From contig NZ_CP141614.1 of NCBI RefSeq assembly GCF_035593265.1, forward strand, positions 1,426,001-1,490,000: a stretch of DNA of 64,000 nucleotides, read 5' to 3'. This document shows positions 1 through 9,828 of this stretch, piece by piece. The notes below the pieces were generated by a model. It did no database searches and was not told the DNA's origin. It saw only the letters and a list, made by a program, of their open reading frames with translations. The position numbers and the translations under genes are program-made. The stretch is from Limnochorda sp. LNt (GTDB taxonomy: Bacteria > Bacillota > Limnochordia > Limnochordales > Geochordaceae). How positions within the stretch are numbered: position 1 is the stretch's first letter; each line of letters begins with the position of its first letter.

Positions 1-1
1 G

Positions 2-1972
2 GACCCGCGACGCGGCACCATCGTGGATCGAAACGGCAACAAGCTGGCCATCAGCGTCAGCGCCGACGCGGTCTACGCCATCCCCAGCGAGGTCGAGGAC
101 CCTGCCGCCACCGCCCAGGCACTGGCCGGGGTGCTGGGGATGCCGGCCGACGAGATCGAGGAGCGCCTGCGCAGCCGCCAGGCGGCGGTCTGGATCGCGC
201 GCCGCCTGGACACCGAGACGGCCCGGCGGGTGCGGGCGCTGCGCCTGCCCGGCATCGGGCTGGTCGAGCGTCCGCAGCGGGTCTACCCCAACGGTTCGCT
301 GGCGGCCCAGGTGCTGGGCATCACCGGTATCGACAACCAGGGGCTCGAGGGGCTCGAGTTCTACTACGAGGCGCACCTGCGGGGGGTGCCCGGGCGGGTC
401 GAGGCGGAGCGGGACGCGGCGGGCCGGGAGATCCCGGGCGGCATCAGCCGCTACGTGCCCGCCCAGGACGGGCACGAGCTGGTGCTGACCATCGACCAGG
501 TGATCCAGTACCGGGCCGAGCGGGAGCTGGAGCGGGTGGTCCGGGAGACCCAGGCGGAGCTGGGCATCTTCATCGGCATCGACCCGCAGACGGGCGAGAT
601 CCTGGCCATGGCCCAGTATCCCACCTTCGACCCCAACCGCTACGCCGACTACCCGCCCGAGCTCCGGCGCAACCGGGCCATCGCCGACCAGTTCGAGCCG
701 GGCTCCACCTTCAAGATCGTGACGGGCGCCGCCGCCCTGGAGGCGGGCGTCGTGCGACCCGACGAGCGCTTCTTCGACCCGGGCTTCGTGGCCATCGGGG
801 GCGGGCGGGTGAGCTGCTGGCTGCCTGGCGGCCACGGCAGCCAGACCTTCGTCGAGGCCACCGAGAACTCGTGCAACCCCGTCTTCGCCATCATCGGGGC
901 CCAGCGGCTGGGCCCCGAGACCTTCTATCGCTTCGCCCGGGCCTTCGGCTTCGGTCAGCCGCTGGGGCTCGACTTCCCCGGCGAGGCCAGCGGCTTCCTG
1001 CCGGCACCGGGCACCATCCAGCACGGCGAGCTGTTGCGCTGGGCCAACATCGGCTTCGGCCAGGGCGTGGCCGTCACGCCGCTGCAGCTGGCCATGGCCG
1101 CTGCCACCATCGCCAACGGCGGCGTGCTGATGAAGCCGCACCTGGTCAAGGAGATCCGCACCGCCGACGGCGAGGTGCTGGAGCGGGTACGCCCCGTGGC
1201 CCTGCGTCGGGTGCTCTCGCCGGGGACGGCGGCCGAGTTCGCTCGGATCCTGCGAAGTGTGGTGGTGAACGGGTCGGGCACCCGGGCGGAGATCCCCGGC
1301 TACCGGGTCGCGGGCAAGACCGGCACGGCGCAGGTGCCCAATCCGGGTGGGGGCTACGGTGACGACGCGATGGCGTCGTTCGTCGGCTTCGCCCCGGTGG
1401 ACGGCGCGCGCCTGGTGGGGCTCGTCATGATCTACAAGCTCGGCGTGCAGCCCCGGTGGGGCGGACTGTGGGCGGCCCCGGTCTTCCGGGCTATCATGGG
1501 AGATGCCCTGAGCTACCTGCGGGTGCCCCGCCGCGAGGAGACGCCACCGCAGCCGGGCACGGGCGAGGACGGCCGGCCGCTGGCGCTGGTGCCCAACGTG
1601 CTCTTCATGGAGGCGGCGCAGGCCGCGGCGAGGCTGGAGCAGGCCAGCCTGAGCGTGAGCGTCGAGGGCAGCGGCACGCTGGTGGCCGACCAGATCCCCC
1701 GGGGCGGGGCCCAGGTGCCGCAGGGCACCCGGGTGCGCCTGGTGCTGGACCAGGAGCTGCCCCGACCGTCGGCGCCCGAGGTGGAGGTGCCGTCGGTGCT
1801 GGGCAAGAGCCTGGCCGAGGCGGCCGCGATCCTGGCCGGGCGCGGCCTGTTGCTCAACGTGGAGGGGTCGGGCTTCGCGGTCTTCCAGTCGCCGGCGCCG
1901 GGCGAGCGGGTGCCGGCCGGGTCGGCGGTGGAGGTGCGCTTCGCCTTGCAGCGGGATGGAGGACGGCCATGA
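2..1972 (+). CDS. spoVD: Class B penicillin-binding protein / SpoVD, 5' partial
   Basis: Peptidoglycan transpeptidase that cross-links wall or spore cortex at the membrane. The window opens inside the gene: the frame is open from base 2 and reads the family's early RGTIVDRNG motif, so the N-terminal membrane anchor lies upstream. Numbering from GTG 23, the nucleophile motif STFK begins at Ser228, the SCN motif follows near 890 bp, and KTGTA begins at Lys432. Two PASTA repeats end the protein (about 1590-1760 and 1780-1960 bp). The stop overlaps the murE ATG (ATGA). The position directly before murE matches B. subtilis spoVD, although two PASTA repeats are more like PBP2B; a vegetative FtsI role cannot be excluded. 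Confidence 0.9.
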   Translation, partial: DPRRGTIVDRNGNKLAISVSADAVYAIPSEVEDPAATAQALAGVLGMPADEIEERLRSRQAAVWIARRLDTETARRVRALRLPGIGLVERPQRVYPNGSLAAQVLGITGIDNQGLEGLEFYYEAHLRGVPGRVEAERDAAGREIPGGISRYVPAQDGHELVLTIDQVIQYRAERELERVVRETQAELGIFIGIDPQTGEILAMAQYPTFDPNRYADYPPELRRNRAIADQFEPGSTFKIVTGAAALEAGVVRPDERFFDPGFVAIGGGRVSCWLPGGHGSQTFVEATENSCNPVFAIIGAQRLGPETFYRFARAFGFGQPLGLDFPGEASGFLPAPGTIQHGELLRWANIGFGQGVAVTPLQLAMAAATIANGGVLMKPHLVKEIRTADGEVLERVRPVALRRVLSPGTAAEFARILRSVVVNGSGTRAEIPGYRVAGKTGTAQVPNPGGGYGDDAMASFVGFAPVDGARLVGLVMIYKLGVQPRWGGLWAAPVFRAIMGDALSYLRVPRREETPPQPGTGEDGRPLALVPNVLFMEAAQAAARLEQASLSVSVEGSGTLVADQIPRGGAQVPQGTRVRLVLDQELPRPSAPEVEVPSVLGKSLAEAAAILAGRGLLLNVEGSGFAVFQSPAPGERVPAGSAVEVRFALQRDGGRP

Positions 1973-3518
1973 CGGTGCAGGAGCTGGCCGATGCCCTGGG
2001 CGGCGTCGGCCGGCCGGGGCGGGCGTGGGAGGATCCCGGGCGGCGGCGGGCGGCGCTGCGTGCGGTGCGCTACGACTCCCGGCGGTGCAGCCGGGCGACG
2101 CCTTCGTCTGCATCCGCGGCAGCCGCCTCGACGGGCACGACTTCGCCGGCGAGGCGGCCGAGCGGGGCGCTGTCCTGATCCTGGCCGAGCGGGCGCCGGG
2201 GCCGGTGGTGGACCGGGTGCCGACGTTGCTGGTGGCCGACAGCCGCGCGGCGCTGGGCCAGGCGGCCGCGGTGGTGCTGGGCCATCCGGACCGCCGGCTG
2301 CGCCTGGTCGGGGTCACCGGCACCAACGGCAAGACGACCACCACGTACCTGACCAAGGCGGTGCTGGAGGCGGCCGGGTACCGGGTAGGCCTCATCGGCA
2401 CCATCCAGCAGCTGGTGGGCGACCAGGTGCTGGGCGCGGAGCGGACGACCCCGGAGTCGGCCGACCTGCAGGATCTCTTCGCGCGCATGGTGGCCGTCGG
2501 CGCCAGCCACGCGGTGACGGAGGTCTCCTCCCACGCGGTGGTGCTCAAGCGGATCGAGGCCATCGAGTACGACGTGGGCATCTTCACCAACCTGACGCAG
2601 GATCACCTGGACTTCCACGGCACGATGGAGGCCTACCGGGAGGCCAAGGCGGGCTTCTTCGCCACCCTGAGCCCCGGCACCAAGGGCCGCAAGCTGGCCG
2701 TCATCAACGGCGACGACCCTTCGGGCGCCTACATGGCCGCCCGCTCGACAGCGCCGGCGCTCTTCTACGGGCTCGAGCCGGGGCGCGACGTGACCGCCGA
2801 GGCCATCGAGGCCCGGCCCGACGGGCTTCGCTTCACGGTGCGCACGCCCTGGGGGGCGTCGGCGGTGCGGCTGCAGCTCGGGGGCGCCTTCAACGTCTAC
2901 AATGCCCTGGGCGCGCTGGGGGCGGGCCTGCACGAGGGGGTGCCCCTGGCGGAAGCGGTGGCGGCCCTCGAGCGGGTACGAGGGGTGCCCGGGCGCTTCG
3001 AGGCGGTGCGGGAGGGGCAGCCCTTCGGCGTCATCGTCGACTACGCGCACACCCCCGACGGCCTCGACAACGTGCTGACCTCGGCCCGGGCCCTGGGGCC
3101 GCGGCGGCTGTGGGTGGTCTTCGGGTGCGGCGGGGACCGCGATCGCACCAAGCGGCCCAAGATGGGGGCCATCGCCGCCCGGCTGGCCGACTGGGTCATC
3201 ATCACCTCCGACAACCCACGCAGCGAGGACCCCGAGGCCATCTGCCGCGAGGTGGAGGCGGGGCTGCTGGCCCAGCGGGCCAGCAGCGGCCCCGTCGCGA
3301 TGCAAGGCTACGACGTGGTGGTGGACCGCCGGGAGGCCATCGCCCAGGCCGTGCGGCGGGCCCAGCCCGGCGACCTGGTGGTGGTGGCCGGCAAGGGCCA
3401 CGAGACCTACCAGATCCTCAAGGATCGCATCGTGCCCTTCGACGACCGGCAGGTCGTGCGGGAGGCGCTGCGCGAGCTGGGGTACGGCGCACCGGCGCCG
3501 GAGAGGAGCGGTCCGTGA
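1969..3518 (+). CDS. murE: UDP-MurNAc-tripeptide synthetase MurE, apparent frameshift
   Basis: Cytoplasmic Mur ligase that adds the third stem-peptide residue. ATG 1969 overlaps the previous stop. The first about 39 codons (to ...VRYDSRR) are in one frame and the rest (VQPGDAFV...) in another; one missing base near 2081-2087 explains the break. ATP-binding GTNGKTTT lies near 2325-2345, and DNPRSEDP near 3210-3235 is the signature of meso-diaminopimelate-adding MurE, so a DAP-type wall is predicted. With one base restored, length (about 515 aa) is normal. The gene is essential and all motifs are intact, so a sequence error is the likely cause. It overlaps murF by one base. Confidence 0.92.
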
Positions 3519-4978
3519 TGGAGCCCTTGACCGCCGGCGCCGTGGCCGAGGTGTGCGGCGCGACGGTGCAGTCCGGGTCTCCCGAGACGGTGGTCGAGCG
3601 GGTTTGCACCGACTCCCGGCAGGTGCAGCCGGGCGACCTCTTCATCGCCTTGCGAGGGCCCCGCTTCGACGGGCACGACTTCGTGGCCGACGCCCTCGAG
3701 CGAGGTGCCCGGGCCGTGGTGGTGGAGCGCGGCAGGGTCGGGGAGCTGCCCGCTCGGACGGGGGCGGTGCTGGGGGTCGACGACTCCCTGGCGGCCCTGC
3801 AGCGCCTGGCGGCCTGGTACCGCCGGCGGATGCGCGACCCGGCGGTGGTGGCCGTCACCGGCAGCGTGGGCAAGACCACCACCAAGGAGATGGTGGCGGC
3901 CGCCCTGAGCGGGCTGGGAGCCGTGGTCAAGGCACCGGCCAGCTTCAACAACGAGGTGGGGGTCCCGCTCGTCATCCTGGCGGCCGGCCCGGGCACCCGG
4001 GCGCTGGTGCTGGAGATCGGCATGCGCGGGCCCGGTCAGATCCGCCACCTGGCCGGGGTGGCCGCCCCCACCGTCGGCGTCGTGACCAACGTGGGCGAGT
4101 CCCACGTGGGGCTGCTCGGCAGCGTCGAGGCCATCGCCCGGGCCAAGGCCGAGCTGGTGGAGAGCCTGCAGCCCGGGGCCACGGCCGTGCTCAACGGCGA
4201 CGACGAGCGGGTGCGGGCCATGGCCCGCCTCACCCGAGACGGGGTGCGGGTGCTCACCTTCGGGTCGGGCGCCGGCTGTGACGTGCGGCTGCAGGCCGTC
4301 GAGGGCGGCGGGCTCGGGGGCACCCGGCTCGAGCTCGAGTATCGCGGGCAGCGGGCAGGGTGCCGGCTGGCCGTGCCGGGGCGCCACATGGCCATCAACG
4401 CGGCGGCGGCCGTGGCCGCGGCGCTGGCCTGCGGCGTCGAGCTGGAGGCGGCGGCCCGAGGGCTGGACGGCTTCGCGGGAGCCGCCATGCGCATGGAGGT
4501 GATCCGGACGGCCGACGACATCGTCCTGCTCAACGACGCCTACAACGCCAGCCCCACCTCCATGCGGGCGGCGCTGGAGACGCTGGGCCGCGTGGCGGCC
4601 GAGGAGCGCCGGCGCGCCGTCGCCATCCTGGGGGACATGCTGGAGCTGGGCGCCCTCGCCCCCCAGGCGCACCGCGGCATCGGCCGGGAGGCGGCCGAGC
4701 GGGGCGTCGATCTGCTGGTGGCGGTGGGAGAGATGGCCGGCGAGATGGCGGCCGGCGCGCGCGAGGGCGCGGCGGGCTCGGAGATGGCCATCGTCATGGC
4801 CCGTGACGCCGAGCATGCCGTCGCCGTCGCCTGCCGGCAGGTGCAGGCAGGCGACGCCGTGCTGGTCAAGGCATCCCGGGCCATGGGCCTGGACGGGGTG
4901 GTGCGGGCGCTGGTGCGGGCGCATCCCCCGGCGGACGGGGCCGGCGGCCGCGTGCCCGAGGAGGCGGAGCCGGCGTGA
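3518..4978 (+). CDS. murF: UDP-MurNAc-tripeptide-D-Ala-D-Ala ligase MurF
   Basis: Adds D-Ala-D-Ala to the UDP-MurNAc-tripeptide, the last cytoplasmic precursor step. 486 aa from ATG 3518, which shares a base with the murE stop; a GTG at 3515 is a weaker alternative. The N-terminal domain carries CTDSRQVQPGDLF, similar to the MurE N-domain; the central ligase domain has the P-loop TGSVGKTTTK near 3857-3886; the conserved NDAYNASP motif lies near 4534-4557. The GTG of mraY overlaps its stop, so translation is probably coupled. Confidence 0.95.
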   Translation: MEPLTAGAVAEVCGATVQSGSPETVVERVCTDSRQVQPGDLFIALRGPRFDGHDFVADALERGARAVVVERGRVGELPARTGAVLGVDDSLAALQRLAAWYRRRMRDPAVVAVTGSVGKTTTKEMVAAALSGLGAVVKAPASFNNEVGVPLVILAAGPGTRALVLEIGMRGPGQIRHLAGVAAPTVGVVTNVGESHVGLLGSVEAIARAKAELVESLQPGATAVLNGDDERVRAMARLTRDGVRVLTFGSGAGCDVRLQAVEGGGLGGTRLELEYRGQRAGCRLAVPGRHMAINAAAAVAAALACGVELEAAARGLDGFAGAAMRMEVIRTADDIVLLNDAYNASPTSMRAALETLGRVAAEERRRAVAILGDMLELGALAPQAHRGIGREAAERGVDLLVAVGEMAGEMAAGAREGAAGSEMAIVMARDAEHAVAVACRQVQAGDAVLVKASRAMGLDGVVRALVRAHPPADGAGGRVPEEAEPA

Positions 4979-5958
4979 CGGGCATCGGTGGCGCCCTGGC
5001 GGCGGCTCTCCTCAGCACCCTCGTGACGCTGGCGCTGCTGCCCGGCACCATCCGGATGCTGCGGCAGCTGGGCGCGGGCAAGAGCATCCGGGCCGAGGGG
5101 CCCGCCCGGCACGCGGCCAAGGCCGGCACGCCCACCATGGGCGGCGTGGTGATGGTGGGGGCGTCGGCGGCGGCGACGCTGGCGCTGGCGCCGGACCTGG
5201 ACGTCGCCCTGCCCCTGGTGGCGGGGGTGGCGGCCTTCGGGCTGCTGGGCAGTCTCGACGACCTGCGGGCGCTGGTGCGGCGGCGGGCCATGGGGCTGCG
5301 CGCCCGCGAGAAGCTGGCGGGACAGCTCTTGCTGGGCGCCGCGCTGGGCGCCTGGGCGTTGAGGGTGGCCCCCGAGGTGAGCCAGCTCTCGCTACCCTTC
5401 ACCCAGGCCAGGTGGGATCTCGCGCCCCTGCCCTTCGTGCTGCTGGCGGCGGTGGCCACGGCGGGGGCGACCAACGCCGTCAACCTCACCGACGGCCTCG
5501 ACGGGCTGGCGGCGGGTGCCGTGGCCCTCACCTCCGCGGTCTACGCGGGGGCCGCCTTGTTGATGGACAGGCCCTCCGTGGCCATCTTCGCGGCCAGCGT
5601 GGCAGGGGCTTGCCTCGGCTTCATCTGGTACAACGGCTACCCGGCCCAGGTCTTCATGGGTGACGCCGGCAGCCTGGCGCTGGGCGCGGCGCTGATGGGG
5701 ATGGCCATCTTCACCCAGACGCTGTTGGTGCTGCCCATCGTGGGCGGGCTCTTCGTGGCCGAGACGCTGTCGGTCATGGCGCAGGTCACCTACTTCCGCC
5801 TGACCGGCGGGCGGCGGCTGTTGCGCATGAGCCCGCTGCACCACCACCTGGAGTTGAGCGGCTGGAGCGAGCCCAAGGTGGTGGTGAGGCTCTGGCTGGC
5901 AGCGGCGCTGTGCGGGCTGCTGGGGCTGTGGGCGATGCTGCCGGGGTTGCGGGGGTGA
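4975..5958 (+). CDS. mraY: Phospho-MurNAc-pentapeptide transferase MraY
   Basis: Integral membrane enzyme that transfers phospho-MurNAc-pentapeptide to undecaprenyl phosphate to make lipid I. 327 aa, close to the family size, with about ten hydrophobic segments. Diagnostic motifs are NAVNLTDGLDGLAAG near 5475-5518, the catalytic FMGDAGSLALG near 5655-5685, and SPLHHHLE near 5830-5855. The start is GTG 4975 in a GTGA overlap with murF. ftsW follows after 4 bases, so murD, which often sits here, is absent from this position. Confidence 0.95.
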   Translation: MTGIGGALAAALLSTLVTLALLPGTIRMLRQLGAGKSIRAEGPARHAAKAGTPTMGGVVMVGASAAATLALAPDLDVALPLVAGVAAFGLLGSLDDLRALVRRRAMGLRAREKLAGQLLLGAALGAWALRVAPEVSQLSLPFTQARWDLAPLPFVLLAAVATAGATNAVNLTDGLDGLAAGAVALTSAVYAGAALLMDRPSVAIFAASVAGACLGFIWYNGYPAQVFMGDAGSLALGAALMGMAIFTQTLLVLPIVGGLFVAETLSVMAQVTYFRLTGGRRLLRMSPLHHHLELSGWSEPKVVVRLWLAAALCGLLGLWAMLPGLRG

Positions 5959-5962
5959 GGCC

Positions 5963-7156
5963 GTGATCGGGTGGGGACGCCGGCATCCGGTGGCCGGTGC
6001 GGCCGTGCGGGCCGGGCCGGCGAGAGGCGCGGTGCCGGCGGCGACGGCCTGGCCCCAGCGGTCGGCGGCAGGGGCCGCGCCGCCGGACGTGGTGCTGGTG
6101 CTGGCGGTCATGACGCTGGTGGGCATCGGCCTCGTCATGGTGCTGAGCGCCAGCTACACCCGCGCACTGTCGCAGTTCGGCGATCCCTACCACTTCTTCG
6201 AGCGGCAGGTGCTCTACGCCGCGGCGGGATGGATCCTGGTGGCCCTGCTGAGCCGGATCGAGCCGGACCGATTCAAGCCCCTGGCAGTGCCCCTGATGGC
6301 CATCAGCTACGTGCTGCTGGTGGTGGTGCTGCTGACGGGGCCGGAGATCGGCGGGTCGCGCCGGTGGATCACGCTGCCGCTCTTCAGCTTCCAGCCCTCG
6401 GAGCTGGCCAAGCTGGCGGCCATCAACTTCACCGCCTACTGGGTGGCCCAGCGGCCGGGAGAGATGGGGTCGCTGGTGCGGGGGTCGCTGGTGCCGCTGC
6501 TGGCGGCCGGTCTCGCCTTCGGGCTCATCATGCTGGAGCCCGACTTCGGCACGGCGGCCATGCTGCTGGGGGTCGTGGTCGTGCAGCTCTTCGCGGCCGG
6601 GATGCGCGTCGCCCACCTGGCCGGGCTGATGGCCCTGGCGGTGCCGGGCCTGGCGGCCCTCATCTGGCTCGAGCCGTACCGGTTGGCGCGGCTGTTGGCC
6701 TTCGTCGACCCGTGGGCCGATCCCGCCGGGCGCGGCTGGAGCGTCATCCAGGCGCTGCTGGCCCTGGGCTCGGGCGGGCCCTTCGGGCTGGGCCTGGGCC
6801 AGAGCCGCCAGAAGTTCGCCTACCTGCCCGAGCACCACACGGACTTCATCTTCGCCATCCTGGGCGAGGAGCTGGGCTGGGTCGGGGCGATGACGGTGGT
6901 GGTGCTCTTCTGCGTCGTCGCCTGGAGAGGCTATCGCATCGCCCTGGGCCTGCGGGATCCCTACCAGCAGGTGCTGGCCACCGGCCTGGTCGTCTTGCTG
7001 GTGGGCCAGGCCCTGATCAACATGGGCGTCGTCAGCGGGATCCTGCCCGTGACGGGCATCCCCCTGCCCTTCCTCTCCTACGGGGGCAGCTCCCTGATCG
7101 GCAGCCTGACGGTGGTGGGCGTTTTGCTGGCACTCTCCCGAAAGAGCGTGGTCTGA
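5963..7156 (+). CDS. ftsW: SEDS glycosyltransferase FtsW/SpoVE
   Basis: SEDS-family peptidoglycan glycosyltransferase that polymerises lipid II with a partner class B PBP, here plausibly the spoVD product at the cluster start. 397 aa from GTG 5963. A poorly conserved Ala/Arg/Pro-rich N-terminal tail of about 45 residues precedes the first membrane segment; about ten segments follow. The family motif around GQSRQKFAYLPEHHTDFIFA lies near 6800-6855, with a typical SYGGSS C-terminal motif. Sequence alone does not separate division FtsW from sporulation SpoVE. Confidence 0.92.
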   Translation: MIGWGRRHPVAGAAVRAGPARGAVPAATAWPQRSAAGAAPPDVVLVLAVMTLVGIGLVMVLSASYTRALSQFGDPYHFFERQVLYAAAGWILVALLSRIEPDRFKPLAVPLMAISYVLLVVVLLTGPEIGGSRRWITLPLFSFQPSELAKLAAINFTAYWVAQRPGEMGSLVRGSLVPLLAAGLAFGLIMLEPDFGTAAMLLGVVVVQLFAAGMRVAHLAGLMALAVPGLAALIWLEPYRLARLLAFVDPWADPAGRGWSVIQALLALGSGGPFGLGLGQSRQKFAYLPEHHTDFIFAILGEELGWVGAMTVVVLFCVVAWRGYRIALGLRDPYQQVLATGLVVLLVGQALINMGVVSGILPVTGIPLPFLSYGGSSLIGSLTVVGVLLALSRKSVV

Positions 7157-7157
7157 G

Positions 7158-8359
7158 GTGGGGCCGCACCGGGCGAGCGGAGCGGAGGCGGGACGGTCGG
7201 CGCCGCCCAGCGTCGCCATCGTCGCAGCCGGCACAGGCGGTCACATCTACCCGGCCCTGGCGGTGGCCGAGGCGCTGAGGCGGCTCGAGCCGGAGGTGGC
7301 CGTCTGGTTCTTGACGACGCGCCGGGGCCTGGGGCCCGAGATCCTGGCGCGGCACGGTCAGCGCTTCACGGTGGTGGTGGGCGAGCCGGCGCCGCGACGG
7401 CTGGCGGCGGGCGGGGCCTTCACGTTCGCCGCGGCCATGGCGCGGGCGCCTGGCAGGCCCGGGCGGCGCTGCGCCGGCACGGCGCCCGGGCGCTTCTGGC
7501 CACGGGCGGGTACGGGTCGGTGCCCGCCGTGGCCGCGGCCCGCAGCCTGGGGCTCCCATCGTCTGGCAGGAACAGAACGCCCTGCCGGACGCGCCACCGC
7601 CTGCTGGCCCGGCGGGCCCGGGTGGTGGCGCTGGGCTTCGAGGAGGCGGCCCGGGAGCTGCCCCCGGCGGTGCGCAGCCGGGTGCAGGTGACGGGCAACC
7701 CCATCCGCCGAGCCGTGGCCGAGGGCCTGCAACGGGCCGAGGCGGCGCGCCGGCTGGGGCTCGATCCGGCCCGCCGCACGGTGCTCATGGTGGGGGCGAG
7801 CCAGGGAGCCCGCCGCCTCAACGAGGCGCTGGTGCATGCGGTCCGGGAGCTGGCGGCCATCCCCGGCATGCAGGTGCTGGCCTCGACGGGGCGGGCCCAG
7901 TTCGAGGCGACGGTGGCGCTGCTGCGCCAGCATGCCCCCGAGGCCACCGTCGAGGGTCACCGGGCCCGGTTGGGCAGCGTGACGCTGGTGCCCTACCTGG
8001 AGGACATGGCGGCGGCCCTCTCGGTGGCCGACCTGGCCATCTCCAGGGCGGGGGCCATCTCGCTGGCGGAGCTGACGGCCCGCGGGCTGGCGCTGGTGCT
8101 GGTGCCGTACCCGCATGCGGCCGACCGCCACCAGGACGCCAACGCCCGGGTGCTGGAGCGGGCGGGGGCGGCGGTGGTGGTACCCGACGAGGCCCTGGAC
8201 GCCAGGCGTCTGGTGGAGGTGGTGAGGGAGCTCCTGGCGGATCCGGCCCGGCTGGCGGCCATGTCCAAGGCCAGCCGGGGCCTGGGGCGCCCGCAGGCGG
8301 CCGAGGAGGTGGCGCGACTGGTGCTGCGCTACGCCACGCAGAGCCGGGCCTCGGCGTGA
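7158..8359 (+). CDS. murG: UDP-GlcNAc:lipid I GlcNAc transferase MurG, frameshifts
   Basis: Membrane-associated GT28 enzyme that converts lipid I to lipid II. GTG 7158 follows ftsW by one base. The N-domain has GTGGHIYPALAVAEAL near 7230-7277; the C-domain has GASQGARRLNEAL and the SRAGAISLAELT donor-binding motif near 8044-8080. The reading frame changes near 7446 and is disturbed twice more near 7556 and 7588, where the conserved VWQEQNALP reads only in a shifted frame. Single missing bases restore a normal product of about 400 aa. As an essential gene, this is more likely a base-calling problem than decay. Confidence 0.9.
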
Positions 8360-8427
8360 GCCGAGCCCTGGCGCACCGGGCCCTTCCCCCCCGCATAGCA
8401 TGGAGCACCGGTGGGGGGAACGCTCCG

Positions 8428-9828
8428 GTGGATCGGCTCTCCGTCGTCGGTGGTGTGCCATTGGCCGGCACCATCCACGTCTCCGGCGCCAAGAACGCGG
8501 CCCTCAAGCTGATGGCGGCGGCCCTGCTCACCCGGCAGCCCTGCGTCATCCGCAACGTGCCCCGCATCCTCGACGTGGCCACCATGATGGGGCTCCTGGA
8601 GGGGATCGGCGCAAGGGTGAGGTGGACAGGGCCGGGCGAGGTGCGCGTCGAGGCACCCGGGTCCCTGGAGGGCGAGCCGCCACCGCAGCTGGTGCGCACC
8701 ATGCGGGCCAGCGTGCAGCTGATGGGCCCGCTGCTGGCGCGCACCGGGCGGGTGCGCATCAGCCAACCCGGCGGCTGCAACATCGGTGAGCGGCCGCTCG
8801 ATCTGCACCTGCAGGGGTTGCAGGCCATGGGCGCGACGGTGGTCCAGGAGGGTGGCTTCATCACGCTGCGAGCCCGGCGGCTGCACGGAGCCGAGATCGT
8901 CCTGGACTTCCCCTCGGTGGGGGCCACCGAGAACCTGATGATGTCGGCCACCCTGGCGGAGGGCACGACGGTCATCGCCAACGCGGCCCGGGAGCCCGAG
9001 GTGGTGGAGCTGCAAGGCTTCCTGCGGGCCATGGGCGCCCGGGTCGAGGGCGCCGGAGGCTCCACGGTGCGAGTGGAGGGCGTGCCGTCGCTGGGCGGGG
9101 CGACCTGGGAGCTGATGCCGGATCGCATCGAGACGGCGACCTGGATGGTGGCGGCCGCCATCACACGGGGGCACCTGCGGCTCGAGGGGGTGCGGCCCGA
9201 CCACGTGGCGGCGGTGATGGCCCGCCTCGAGGCGGCCGGCGCCCGGATCCAGGCCGACGGCTCGACCATGGAGGTGGTGGGGCCGGCGGAGCGGCCGGTG
9301 CCGGTCTCCATCCGGACGCAGCCGTATCCGGGCTTCCCCACCGACGTGCAGCCGCAGTGGGCCGCCTTGATGGCCATGGCCCTCGGCACCAGCGTCATCC
9401 GCGAGGAGATCTACTCGCACCGGTTCCAGTACGTGCGCGAGCTGTGGCGCATGGGCGCCGACATCACGGTCGAGTCGAGGGTGGCCATCATCCGCGGGGT
9501 GCCGGCCCTGACGGGCGCCAGCATCGAGGCGCCCGACCTGCGGGGCGGGGCGGCGCTGGTGCTGGCCGCGCTGGCCGCCGAGGGCGCGAGCCAGATCCGC
9601 GGGGTGCACCACCTCGACCGGGGCTACGAGGCCCTCGAGCGGAAGTTGAGGCAGGTGGGCGCACGCGTCGAGCGGGCGTCGACTGAGGGCGGGCCCGCCG
9701 GCCGGCCCGGCCGGTCGGCGCCGCGACGTCCGCGGCGAGCGGGCCCGGCGAGAGGGGCGCGACGTTGCCGACCGCAGCACCGAGCCCGCGGCGGCGGGAC
9801 GAGCTGGCGGCCCCGGCCGGGGCGCTGA
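8428..9828 (+). CDS. murA: UDP-GlcNAc 1-carboxyvinyltransferase MurA
   Basis: Catalyses the first committed step of peptidoglycan synthesis (PEP + UDP-GlcNAc). GTG 8428 gives the usual N-terminus (VDRLSVVGGVPLAG) and has a G-rich ribosome site 8-14 bases upstream; an in-frame GTG at 8356 would add 24 residues of no family likeness. SGAKNAALK near 8485 and the catalytic-Cys loop GGCNIGERP near 8770-8797 are present. The conserved end of MurA is reached near 9680 (RGYEALERKLRQVGARVER); the remaining about 45 Arg/Pro-rich codons overlap ftsQ and probably reflect a lost stop through a missing base near 9690. Confidence 0.93.
   Translation: MDRLSVVGGVPLAGTIHVSGAKNAALKLMAAALLTRQPCVIRNVPRILDVATMMGLLEGIGARVRWTGPGEVRVEAPGSLEGEPPPQLVRTMRASVQLMGPLLARTGRVRISQPGGCNIGERPLDLHLQGLQAMGATVVQEGGFITLRARRLHGAEIVLDFPSVGATENLMMSATLAEGTTVIANAAREPEVVELQGFLRAMGARVEGAGGSTVRVEGVPSLGGATWELMPDRIETATWMVAAAITRGHLRLEGVRPDHVAAVMARLEAAGARIQADGSTMEVVGPAERPVPVSIRTQPYPGFPTDVQPQWAALMAMALGTSVIREEIYSHRFQYVRELWRMGADITVESRVAIIRGVPALTGASIEAPDLRGGAALVLAALAAEGASQIRGVHHLDRGYEALERKLRQVGARVERASTEGGPAGRPGRSAPRRPRRAGPARGARRCRPQHRARGGGTSWRPRPGR

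Noticed and set aside
8356-8427. GTG 8356 as the murA start
   Set aside because: It overlaps murG as GTGA, but the added 24 residues have no family likeness, while GTG 8428 gives the standard N-terminus with a ribosome site.
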